Shown: positions 1 to 6,073, counted from the first letter of the stretch. The stretch is DNA of 7,416 bases from an uncultured Bacilli bacterium (GCA_947624075.1 CANQIM010000055.1:1-7416), one strand, 5' to 3'. The notes: a model not told the origin generated them from the sequence alone. A program made the numbers and translations.

Positions 1-249
1 CCTATAGGTAGTATTTATATTTCTACTGCAAGTACTAATCCATCAACCTTTTTAGGAGGCACATGGGAAGCTTATGGACAGGGGAGAACATTAGTAGGTG
101 TAGGTAGTAATGGTACAAATAGTTATTCAATAAATGCGACAGGAGGCTCTTCATCAGTTACATTATCAACATCTAACTTACCAGCTCATACTCATAGTAT
201 AAGTCATACCCATACTACAGAAAAAAAGATACGACAACGATGTCCTTAA
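1..249 (+). CDS. Phage tail-collar/tail-fibre protein, upstream frame (partial, frameshifted)
   Basis: This open frame enters from the left edge and stops at TAA 247-249. It encodes a tail-collar type segment. The opening residues PIGSIYIS, then GGTWEAYGQGRTLVGVGS and GGSSSVTLSTSNLPAHTH match the usual layout of phage collar or fibre C-termini: a G-T-W motif, a G-R-x-L-V-G-V strand and a L-P-x-H-T-H metal-type motif. Two HTH (His-Thr-His) triplets lie at 187-195 and 205-213. After the A tract at 221-227 this frame gives only a short basic tail (KIRQRCP) before stopping, so the protein lacks the end of the fold. The missing end is present in the -1 frame just downstream. Such proteins normally sit at the phage tail tip or baseplate and contact the host surface. 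The collar assignment is firm. Whether it belongs to a prophage, a relic or a stand-alone chromosomal gene cannot be told here. Confidence 0.75.
   Translation, partial: PIGSIYISTASTNPSTFLGGTWEAYGQGRTLVGVGSNGTNSYSINATGGSSSVTLSTSNLPAHTHSISHTHTTEKKIRQRCP
222..228 (+). other. A AAA AAG slippery heptamer at the frame break
   Basis: The zero frame reads gaA AAA AAG here, which is the canonical X XXY YYZ -1 slippery heptamer and the same heptamer used by E. coli dnaX. A -1 slip enters exactly the frame that encodes the rest of the collar domain, and the zero-frame stop follows six codons later. An eighth A would restore the frame equally well, so a one-base contraction of the homopolymer is an equally simple reading. 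I see no strong hairpin 5-9 nt downstream and no clear Shine-Dalgarno-like stimulator 10-14 nt upstream. The nearest pairing, 261-266 with 285-290, is about 32 nt away and weak. Confidence 0.45.
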
Positions 250-557
250 CGGCAAATACTGCTGGTGCACATACTCATGATGTTACTAGCCCATACGGAG
301 GGATATATAGTGATTATAATGGAGGAGGTACCAGGTATCTTGTTACTGGTGCTTTTGCTTATTCTGATATAGTCTCACATCCTTTTTCTGCAGCATCATC
401 TGGTAATCATACTCATACTGTAACAGGGAGTGTAACAATCCCTTCTCTTTCTACTAACTCTATTAGTACTGATACATCAGGATTAACAGGAAGTGGTGCT
501 TCATTCAGTGTTCAAGATCCTTATGTAGTGGTATATATGTGGCGAAGAAAGAGTTAG
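240..557 (+). CDS. Phage tail-collar protein, C-terminal half in the -1 frame
   Basis: This is the second piece of the same collar gene, shifted by -1 relative to the first. It carries two more HTH triplets (270-278 and 408-416) in AGAHTHDV and GNHTHTV contexts. It ends in SVQDPYVVVYMWRRKS, the classic x-P-Y-V-x-x-Y-M-W-x-R end of collar proteins, at TAG 555-557. The ATG at 240 has no Shine-Dalgarno sequence: the 20 bases before it are A-rich with no GGAG-like run, so independent translation is unlikely. The frame is open upstream to 198, after a TAG at 195-197, so it overlaps the A7 tract. Reading on from the upstream frame by a -1 step at 222-228 gives a continuous HTTEKKDTTTMSL junction. 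Treat it as the rest of the preceding gene, produced by frameshifting or by restoration of one A, rather than as a separate gene. Confidence 0.7.
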   Translation: MSLTANTAGAHTHDVTSPYGGIYSDYNGGGTRYLVTGAFAYSDIVSHPFSAASSGNHTHTVTGSVTIPSLSTNSISTDTSGLTGSGASFSVQDPYVVVYMWRRKS

Positions 558-571
558 ACTAAAAATATTTC

Positions 572-600
572 TTCCTTTTTTTCATAAAATGTGCTATACT
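572..600 (+). promoter_or_regulatory. Extended -10 promoter for the TPR gene
   Basis: TGCTATACT at 592-600 is an extended -10 element (TGn followed by TATACT, five of six matches to TATAAT). The hexamer 17 bp upstream, TTCCTT at 572-577, is a poor -35, which is acceptable with an extended -10. Transcription would start near 606-608, only about 15 nt before the start codon at 623, leaving just enough leader for the ribosome binding site. Confidence 0.55.
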
Positions 601-622
601 ATAGGGCACTTGGGGTGATTAG

Positions 623-2113
623 ATGGGTGAAATATTACAAGGAGAACTTTTAGAAAGAGTTTTAGAACTAAAAAGAATAAAAAACTTAAGAAGACTTAGA
701 AAATTTGCTGAAGCCAAAGAAGAAATTTTAAAATATGTGGAAAAATATCCTGATGACTATTATGGTTTATTTACAGCTGGAAGAATTTTTGCTAACTGTA
801 ATTGTTTTGATCAAGCAGAAGAATATCTCTTAAAAGTAGCTAATAGTGATAGTCCTAATCGTTTCAGTGCCTACAATACTTTGGGTGAAATAGCCGAAAA
901 AAAGGGAAATAAAGATAAAGCTGTTTATTACTATAAGCAAGCAATTTTTGAAAATCCTAATATAGAGAAACTTTCTGTAGTATCATTGACAAATATTTTA
1001 ATAGCGGATAAAAAATACGAAGAAGCATATAAGTTAATTAGTTTAATAGAAAAAACGTCTCCAGATTATTATAATGCAGCTATTGCAGATATATATGCTA
1101 ATAAAAAGTTATTTGCTGATGCTAAAAAATATATAGATAAAGTGAAAATGACTGGTTTTAGTTCTTTTGATAGAAAGATTTATTTGAGAAAGGTTATTAT
1201 AAATAAGCATTTGCAAAATTATGCTGAAGCTTTTTTATACTTAGCTAAATTAACTAGTAGGAATGATATTTATTATAGAAGAAGCTTAATTGAAAAAGCT
1301 GATATTTATTTTGAACTTAAAGATTATGATAAAGCTTATGAAACTTGTTTAAAATGTGATCAAAGTAATCCTAAGGTAAACTATCTTTTGGGAAGACTTA
1401 ATGAAAACAATGGAGATATTGCAGAAGCTAAAAATAATTATTTACTTGCAACTAAAGCTAAATCTCAATCTATTATAAGAGATAATTCTCATCATTTAGG
1501 TGATATATTCTGTGAAGAAGGTGACTTTGATAAAGCTTTAGATCTTTATAAGTTATCTGCAAGCAAATCCGAAGTTTTTCCATTAACAGTTTATTTTAAA
1601 ATTATTAGTATATTAATAAAAAATAAGTCTTATGATGAAGCATATGAGTATTTAATTAAAATGAAAGAGTTTTATCATGATATAGAAAAAGATGCTTTAT
1701 ATAAAGTAGTTAATACTTATCTACGTAAAATACTAGGTAAAGAAATAAATACTGATGACTTATCATTTAAAGAAAGTATGATAGTAAACTATAGCCATCC
1801 AAAAGTTATAAAGCATATTAAAGATTTTGACAGTGATACTAGAGTTAAATTTTCCCATCAAACATCTATAGAAGCTATTTATGAATATGCTCAGAATAAT
1901 TTATCAAGAGAAAATAAACTTGAAACAAGAGTACTAGATACCTATGATATTTATATGCACGATGTAGGTTACAAAAATGGTGAATTTACTAGTAAACTTC
2001 GAGTAGTAACAATTCCTCATACAAATTTAATACTAGATATGTATCCTTCTTTTGAAGAGACATTAAAAGATAAAATTAATTATCAAAAATATAAATGCCA
2101 ATTGAAAAAATAA
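623..2113 (+). CDS. Tetratricopeptide-repeat (TPR) protein with a distinct C-terminal region
   Basis: This is a 496-residue soluble protein with no signal peptide or membrane segment, so it is probably cytoplasmic. Degenerate TPR-like helical hairpins run from about residue 12 to 352. The clearest is at 83-115 (YNTLGEIAEKKGNKDKAVYYYKQ), with others near 46-79, 222-250, 252-282 and 288-318, each with the A/G-A-Y/L spacing typical of TPRs. Such repeats usually hold protein partners. Residues 375-496 are not TPR-like. They contain a HPKVIKHI-K-DFDSD stretch and a D-x-Y-D-I-Y segment leading to SKLRVVTIPHTNLILDMYP, which looks like a small mixed alpha/beta domain that I cannot name. The start is chosen at ATG 623 because GGGGTGA at 612-618 lies 4 nt upstream and the extended -10 promoter precedes it. 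The gene is flanked by its own promoter and a possible terminator, so it is probably monocistronic and not part of the division operon. Its function is unknown; the C-terminal region may be a catalytic or ligand-binding module. Confidence 0.85.
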   Translation: MGEILQGELLERVLELKRIKNLRRLRKFAEAKEEILKYVEKYPDDYYGLFTAGRIFANCNCFDQAEEYLLKVANSDSPNRFSAYNTLGEIAEKKGNKDKAVYYYKQAIFENPNIEKLSVVSLTNILIADKKYEEAYKLISLIEKTSPDYYNAAIADIYANKKLFADAKKYIDKVKMTGFSSFDRKIYLRKVIINKHLQNYAEAFLYLAKLTSRNDIYYRRSLIEKADIYFELKDYDKAYETCLKCDQSNPKVNYLLGRLNENNGDIAEAKNNYLLATKAKSQSIIRDNSHHLGDIFCEEGDFDKALDLYKLSASKSEVFPLTVYFKIISILIKNKSYDEAYEYLIKMKEFYHDIEKDALYKVVNTYLRKILGKEINTDDLSFKESMIVNYSHPKVIKHIKDFDSDTRVKFSHQTSIEAIYEYAQNNLSRENKLETRVLDTYDIYMHDVGYKNGEFTSKLRVVTIPHTNLILDMYPSFEETLKDKINYQKYKCQLKK

Positions 2114-2142
2114 ATTTCGTTTATAGGAGATTTATTTTTTTT
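2105..2142 (+). terminator. A/U-rich hairpin after the TPR gene, possible intrinsic terminator
   Basis: Bases 2105-2115 and 2130-2140 are perfect reverse complements over 11 bp. The stem can grow by three more pairs (one of them a G-U wobble) around an 8-nt loop, and it ends in a run of eight T at 2135-2142. It overlaps the TPR stop codon at 2111-2113. The stem is almost all A-U, so it is weaker than a typical GC-rich terminator. In a genome this AT-rich it may still work, but chance pairing is possible. Confidence 0.4.
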
Positions 2143-2147
2143 GTCAA
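2120..2147 (-). promoter_or_regulatory. Candidate antisense promoter (TTGACA-16-TATAAA)
   Basis: Read on the minus strand, 2147-2142 is TTGACA (a perfect -35) and 2125-2120 is TATAAA (five of six for the -10), separated by 16 bp. A second TTGACA copy lies 11 bp further out at 2158-2153. Transcription would begin near 2113 and run antisense into the 3' end of the TPR gene. No minus-strand gene is visible to receive it. Consensus-like hexamers arise often in such AT-rich DNA, so this is a candidate only. Confidence 0.3.
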
Positions 2148-2182
2148 ATTTTTGTCAATTTGTTAAAAATTTTGTTTCATTG

Positions 2183-2211
2183 TTTACTTTTTACTAAATT
2201 TTAGGTATTAT
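2183..2211 (+). promoter_or_regulatory. Promoter of the mraZ division operon
   Basis: TTTACT at 2183-2188 (four of six for -35) and TATTAT at 2206-2211 (five of six for -10) are 17 bp apart, the ideal spacing. The predicted start is near 2217-2219, which puts the three AGTGG boxes at the very beginning of the transcript and leaves a leader of about 40 nt before mraZ. With no other promoter or terminator visible downstream, this probably drives everything from mraZ to the right edge. Confidence 0.5.
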
Positions 2212-2221
2212 ATAGGTAAGT

Positions 2222-2246
2222 AGTGGTTGATAGTGGTGAAAAGTGG
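2222..2246 (+). promoter_or_regulatory. MraZ operator: three AGTGG direct repeats, 10-nt period
   Basis: AGTGG occurs at 2222-2226, 2232-2236 and 2242-2246, spaced by exactly one helical turn and ending 10 nt before the mraZ start codon. MraZ is known to bind short G-rich direct repeats upstream of its own gene: TGGGN with 5-nt spacers in E. coli, and AAAGTG(T/G) in Mycoplasma. The third box here reads AAAGTGG (2240-2246), a full match to the Mycoplasma form, while the 10-nt period matches the E. coli spacing. Position just downstream of the predicted transcription start suggests autoregulation. The third box also runs into the G-run that serves as the mraZ ribosome binding site. Confidence 0.75.
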
Positions 2247-2256
2247 GGGATGTCCT

Positions 2257-2691
2257 ATGTTTATGGGTGAATATCATCATAGTATTGATGATAAGAAAAG
2301 ACTTATAGTTCCGGCAAAGTTTAGAGAACAGCTAGGAGAACAATTTATTATTACTCGCGGAATTGAGAACTGTCTTTTTGCTTATCCTATCGCTAATTGG
2401 GAAAAAATCACTCAAAAACTAGAAACCTTACCATTCACTAAGAAAGATGCAAGACAATTTGTACGTTTCTTTCTATCAGGGGCTACTATGGCAGAATTTG
2501 ACAAACAAGGACGTGTTAATATTACTGCTCCATTAATTGATTATGCTAAGATTCAAAAGGATTGTGTCATCATTGGAACGGGAGATCGTCTAGAAATTTG
2601 GAGTAGTGAGGCTTGGAATGAATTTTTCAATTCTGCAAAAGACAATATGTCAGACATAGCCGAAAATTTATTTGAAAGTGTGAATATCTAA
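2257..2691 (+). CDS. mraZ: Transcriptional regulator MraZ
   Basis: This is a 144-residue DNA-binding protein, the usual length for MraZ, which forms a ring-shaped oligomer of SpoVT/AbrB-like folds and controls the division/cell-wall operon it heads. It begins MFMGEYHHSIDDKKRLIVPAKFRE, an almost textbook MraZ N-terminus. The two AbrB-like halves each carry the D-x-x-x-R DNA-contact motif: D11-D-K-K-R15 in the first, and D82-K-Q-G-R86 in the second within AEFDKQGRVNI. The glycine normally before the first arginine is lysine here. The start is set at ATG 2257, with GGGGGA at 2245-2250 as ribosome binding site 6 nt upstream. A longer reading from TTG 2227 would translate through the operator boxes and add residues absent from the family, so I reject it. 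The stop TAA shares one base with the rsmH start codon (TAATG), implying coupled translation. It probably autoregulates through the boxes at 2222-2246. Confidence 0.97.
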   Translation: MFMGEYHHSIDDKKRLIVPAKFREQLGEQFIITRGIENCLFAYPIANWEKITQKLETLPFTKKDARQFVRFFLSGATMAEFDKQGRVNITAPLIDYAKIQKDCVIIGTGDRLEIWSSEAWNEFFNSAKDNMSDIAENLFESVNI

Positions 2692-3620
2692 TGGAAAAGC
2701 ACATAAGCGTCTTATTAAATGAATCTATTTCCTCCCTAAATTTAAAAGAAAATAGTATTGTAGTTGATTGTACGTTAGGCTATGGAGGACACAGTAGTAA
2801 CATCTTAGAACGGATAAAAAAGGGGTATTTATTCGCCTTTGACCAAGATAGTGAAGCAATTCGGCATAGTACCAGTCGCTTGAAAGAGATTGGTACTAAC
2901 TTCACTATCATTAAAAGTAATTTTGTTAATTTAAAAGAAGAATTGGCTAAATTAAATATTTTTAAAGTTGATGCGATTCTTTTTGATTTGGGTGTTTCTT
3001 CCCCTCAACTTGACGAGAAAGAAAGGGGCTTTTCTTTTCATGAAGATGCTCCACTTGATATGCGAATGGACAGGGAAAGTACTCTAACGGCTTATGATGT
3101 AGTTAATTCCTATTCTAAAGAAGAATTGGTTAGAATATTTACTGATTATGGTGAAGATAAGTTCGCTAGGAACATTGCTAATAAGATAATAGAGTATCGA
3201 AATACTAAAAACATTGAAACAACACTTGAATTAGTTGAAATTATAAAAACAGCTGTTCCAATGAAATTTCGTCTTGATAAGCATCCAGCTCGTCAAATAT
3301 TTCAAGCAATAAGAATAGAAGTTAATCATGAGCTAGATGTTTTAGAAAGTGCTTTAAAACAAGCATTAGAATTGTTAAACGTCGGTGGTCGTGTAGTAGT
3401 TATTACATTCCATTCATTAGAAGATCGTATTGTAAAAAGATATTTCAAAGAAAAAACAGAAATTGATTCTAAGATTAAAGGTCTACCTAATATTCCAGAT
3501 GAATATTTACCAGACTTTAAATTAGTTTATAATAAAGCTATTTTACCTAGCACTAAAGAACTTGATGATAATCCTCGTTCTAGAAGTGCTAAATTAAGAG
3601 TAATAGAAAGAATAAAATAG
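2691..3620 (+). CDS. rsmH: 16S rRNA (cytosine-1402-N4)-methyltransferase RsmH
   Basis: This is a 309-residue cytoplasmic SAM-dependent methyltransferase, formerly called MraW, of normal family length. It methylates N4 of C1402 in the decoding centre of 16S rRNA. Visible signatures in order are HISVLLNES at the N-terminus, SAM motif I VDCTLGYGGHS (25-35), FAFDQD (48-53), DAILFDLGVSSPQLD (94-108), RGFSF and PLDMRMD (112-127), the helical insert ending in RQIFQAIRIEVNHELD (201-216), ITFHSLEDRIVK (238-249) and the C-terminal NPRSRSAKLR (294-303). All core motifs are intact. The ATG at 2691 overlaps the mraZ stop by one base and has only a weak ribosome binding site, so it probably depends on translational coupling to mraZ. 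The position directly after mraZ is conserved across bacteria. Confidence 0.97.
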   Translation: MEKHISVLLNESISSLNLKENSIVVDCTLGYGGHSSNILERIKKGYLFAFDQDSEAIRHSTSRLKEIGTNFTIIKSNFVNLKEELAKLNIFKVDAILFDLGVSSPQLDEKERGFSFHEDAPLDMRMDRESTLTAYDVVNSYSKEELVRIFTDYGEDKFARNIANKIIEYRNTKNIETTLELVEIIKTAVPMKFRLDKHPARQIFQAIRIEVNHELDVLESALKQALELLNVGGRVVVITFHSLEDRIVKRYFKEKTEIDSKIKGLPNIPDEYLPDFKLVYNKAILPSTKELDDNPRSRSAKLRVIERIK

Positions 3621-3623
3621 GAG
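3619..3623 (+). promoter_or_regulatory. AGGAG ribosome binding site that favours a TTG start for the FtsL-like gene
   Basis: AGGAG at 3619-3623 overlaps the rsmH stop TAG (3618-3620) and directly abuts ATG 3624, leaving no spacer. The in-frame TTG at 3633 sits 9 nt downstream, a normal distance. The same layout recurs before the PBP gene. Confidence 0.6.
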
Positions 3624-3632
3624 ATGTTAAAG

Positions 3633-3929
3633 TTGCAAAAAAATAAAAAGAAAAAAATATCTAAGTTTGAAAGATTAATTAGTCTTGTAGCTTTGCTTTT
3701 ATTAGTAATTTCCCCAATATCTATTGTCTTTTCTAAGGCAACTTTAGCTAAAGTAAATTTTGAAGTTGAAAAGGAAAAGAAAGAGATTAAAACTCAGGAA
3801 AAGAAAAATGAAAGTATTACAATGGCAATAGATGAATTAGCTTCCTTAACAAAAATACAAGAAGTTGCTGAAGAACAAGGTTTGAGTTATAATAATAATA
3901 ACATCAAAACAGTAACGGAAGATAAGTAG
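3633..3929 (+). CDS. ftsL: FtsL-like septal membrane protein
   Basis: This is a 98-residue bitopic membrane protein. A short, strongly basic cytoplasmic head (KNKKKK) leads into one hydrophobic segment at about residues 15-34 (LISLVALLLLVISPISIVFS). A charged coiled-coil-like stretch rich in Lys and Glu follows (about 38-62), then a short tail containing LTKIQEVAEEQGLS, similar to the L-x-x-I-x-x-x-A-x-x-x-G-L/M end found in FtsL and FtsB-like proteins. FtsL family members form a complex with FtsB/DivIC and DivIB/FtsQ and help activate the septal transpeptidase and its SEDS partner. Sequence identity in this family is low, so the assignment rests mainly on topology and on its place between rsmH and the PBP. 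TTG 3633 is preferred as the start because the AGGAG site touches ATG 3624; starting at 3624 would add three residues. It is almost contiguous with both neighbours. Confidence 0.8.
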   Translation: MQKNKKKKISKFERLISLVALLLLVISPISIVFSKATLAKVNFEVEKEKKEIKTQEKKNESITMAIDELASLTKIQEVAEEQGLSYNNNNIKTVTEDK

Positions 3930-3932
3930 GAG
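3928..3932 (+). promoter_or_regulatory. AGGAG ribosome binding site that favours a TTG start for the PBP gene
   Basis: AGGAG at 3928-3932 overlaps both the ftsL stop TAG (3927-3929) and the alternative GTG at 3932, so that GTG cannot be the start. TTG at 3941 is 8 nt downstream and in frame. The arrangement nearly repeats that of the FtsL-like gene (TAGGAG, then a GTTAA-containing spacer, then TTG and an A-rich codon run). Confidence 0.6.
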
Positions 3933-3940
3933 TGGTTAAG

Positions 3941-6073
3941 TTGAAAAAGAGAAAGAAGAAAAATAATATAAAATATTCTAAAATATTTATTCTTACTTCT
4001 CTTTTTTTGTTTGCTTTAATGATTGGTAGAGTTTTACAATTAGGTTTATCATCTAAAGTAGATAATATTAATCTTCAAGCTCTTGCTTCTAAGAGAACAA
4101 CTAAAACGGAAGTGATACCCGCTGAAAGAGGTAATATTTATTCAGATGAAGGAGATGCTTTAGCTCAAAATGTTTCTTCTTATAAATTAATAGCTTATTT
4201 AGATCCTAAAAGAACTACTAATGAAAAAAAACCTCAACATGTTGTTGATAAGGAAAAGACAGCTGAATTGCTTGCGCCTATATTAGAAATGGATAAAGAA
4301 GAGATATTAAGAAATTTACAAAAAGAAAATGTTTATCAAACAGAATTTGGTTCCCATGGTAAAAATCTAAATGAATTAACTAAACAAAAAATAGAAGACT
4401 TAAATTTACCAGGACTTGATTTTATAGAGAGTTTTCGTCGTTATTATCCTAAAGGAGATTTTGCTTCTTATGCTATTGGTTATGCTAAAGAAAATGAAGA
4501 TGAAGAAACTACTGGTGAAATGGGAATTGAAAAATATTATGATAAGATTTTAAAAGGGCAAAATGGTTCTATTACTTATCAGAAAGATTTAAAAGGTTAT
4601 CGTATTGCTGATACTAAAGTAATTCAAAATGATGCTGTCATGGGTAAAGACATATATTTAACTATTAATAGTAATGTACAATTTTTTGTTGAACAAGCTT
4701 TAAATAATTCTGATATTGATTATGATTGGGATTGGTTTCATATAAGTATTCTTGATGCTAAGAATGGTTCTGTTTTAGCAACTGCTACATCACCATCTTT
4801 TGATCCTAATGTAAGAAATATTACTAATTATCTTGATATGTCTGTTTCATCTCCTTATGAGCCTGGTTCTACTATGAAGACTTTTACTTATATGGCTGCT
4901 ATGGAAAATGGGGTTTACAATGGTAATGAAACTTATAATTCTGGTGTTTATACTACTACTGATGGAACTCAGATTGGTGACTGGGACCGTGGTGGTTGGG
5001 GCGTTTTAACTTTTGATAAAGGCTATGCTATGAGTAGTAATGTTGGAGTTATTAATATTATCAGTCGTCATATGAATAGTATGATGTTAAGACAGTATTT
5101 TAAAAGACTTGGTTTTGGTCGCAAAACAGGAATTACTCTTCCTAATGAACAAAGTGGTAGTCTTAATTTTAAATATGAAACTGAAATATTTAATGCTGGA
5201 TTTGGACAAGGTATAACAACAACACCAATGCAAAATTTACAAGCTATGACACCTCTTACTAATGATGGTATTTTATTAAAGCCTTATATTGTTAAAAAAA
5301 TTGTTGTTCCAGAAACTAATGAGGTTATTTTAGAAAATAATAAAGAAGAAGGGGAAAGGGTAGCTTCAACTGCAACTGTTCAGAAAATGCTTTCTTTAAT
5401 GGATGATTGTGTTAATGGTTATGGTAATACTGGAAGTGGTTATCGTATTGCTAGTGGAGAGTTAATAGGTAAGACAGGAACAGCTCAAGTGGCTAGTGAA
5501 AATGGTGGTGGTTATTTAACTGGTAAAGATGATATAATTTCTTCTTTTGCGGGAATTTATCCAAAGAGTGATCCTCAAGTTATAATTTATGCCTCAGTAA
5601 AAAGACCATCAGCTGGTAGTCAAAAACCAATAAGTAATGCTATTAAAGAAATCGTTGGTAATTTAGCTAAGTATTTTGGCCATGAAGAAGTAAATAATAA
5701 TTCTTTAGTTATTAAAGATTATAAAATTGAAAGCTACTTAAATAAGAAACTTGATTCTGTTAAAACGAAGCTTGAAAGTAATGGTATTCCTTATGTAGTT
5801 TTAGGAAATGGTCAAAAAATAGTTAAACAAATTCCTGAAAAGAATGATGTTATAACTAATAAAGATACTGTTTATCTAATTACTAATGATACAAATATTA
5901 CTGTTCCAAATGTTTTAGGTTTATCAAGTAAGATTGCTAAAGATCTTTTAGAAAAGTTAAATATTAAAGTTAATTTAGATGGAGTAGGTTATGTAGTAGA
6001 ACAATCAGTAGTAGAAGGTAGTCCTATTACTGAAGGTATGGAAATTAATTTGAAGTTAAATCCTAAATTTTAG
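3941..6073 (+). CDS. Class B penicillin-binding protein with two PASTA domains (septal transpeptidase)
   Basis: This 710-residue D,D-transpeptidase cross-links peptidoglycan at the septum. It resembles PbpB of Bacillus, Pbp2x of Streptococcus and FtsI. A basic cytoplasmic head is followed by one membrane anchor at about residues 15-37. Next comes the class B dimerisation/pedestal domain, with the VIPAERGNIYSDEGDALA signature at about 58-75. The transpeptidase domain keeps all three active-site motifs: S310-T-M-K313 in PYEPGSTMKTFTYMAA, S365-S-N367 in AMSSNVGV, and K511-T-G513 in LIGKTGTAQ. The end carries two PASTA repeats (about 588-648 and 652-710); the second, starting ITVPNVLGLSSKIAKDLLEK, is clear, the first more divergent. 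PASTA domains are typical of Gram-positive septal PBPs, and two copies fit PbpB/Pbp2x better than the sporulation protein SpoVD, which has one. The TTG start is chosen for its spacing from AGGAG. It would work with a SEDS partner such as FtsW and with the FtsL-like protein encoded just upstream. Confidence 0.95.
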   Translation: MKKRKKKNNIKYSKIFILTSLFLFALMIGRVLQLGLSSKVDNINLQALASKRTTKTEVIPAERGNIYSDEGDALAQNVSSYKLIAYLDPKRTTNEKKPQHVVDKEKTAELLAPILEMDKEEILRNLQKENVYQTEFGSHGKNLNELTKQKIEDLNLPGLDFIESFRRYYPKGDFASYAIGYAKENEDEETTGEMGIEKYYDKILKGQNGSITYQKDLKGYRIADTKVIQNDAVMGKDIYLTINSNVQFFVEQALNNSDIDYDWDWFHISILDAKNGSVLATATSPSFDPNVRNITNYLDMSVSSPYEPGSTMKTFTYMAAMENGVYNGNETYNSGVYTTTDGTQIGDWDRGGWGVLTFDKGYAMSSNVGVINIISRHMNSMMLRQYFKRLGFGRKTGITLPNEQSGSLNFKYETEIFNAGFGQGITTTPMQNLQAMTPLTNDGILLKPYIVKKIVVPETNEVILENNKEEGERVASTATVQKMLSLMDDCVNGYGNTGSGYRIASGELIGKTGTAQVASENGGGYLTGKDDIISSFAGIYPKSDPQVIIYASVKRPSAGSQKPISNAIKEIVGNLAKYFGHEEVNNNSLVIKDYKIESYLNKKLDSVKTKLESNGIPYVVLGNGQKIVKQIPEKNDVITNKDTVYLITNDTNITVPNVLGLSSKIAKDLLEKLNIKVNLDGVGYVVEQSVVEGSPITEGMEINLKLNPKF

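Noticed and set aside
261..290. Hairpin 261-266/285-290 as a frameshift stimulator
   Set aside because: It has six pairs including a wobble and lies about 32 nt past the heptamer, whereas stimulators normally begin within 5-9 nt.
240..557. ATG 240 as an independent gene start
   Set aside because: There is no Shine-Dalgarno sequence, and the fold is only the second half of a collar domain whose first half lies in the adjacent frame.
544..582. Terminator after the tail gene (544-550 pairing with 568-574, then a T run)
   Set aside because: The stem is 7 bp with only two G-C pairs and a 17-nt loop; too weak to list as a feature.
2227..2256. Longer mraZ reading frame starting at TTG 2227
   Set aside because: It would translate through the operator boxes and ribosome binding site and add ten residues before the conserved MFMGEY start. 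ATG 2257 has a well-spaced G5A site.
2250..2270. Seven-codon reading frame ATG 2250 to TGA 2270 overlapping the mraZ start
   Set aside because: Its ATG abuts the ribosome binding site with no spacer, and it is too short to support as a leader peptide.
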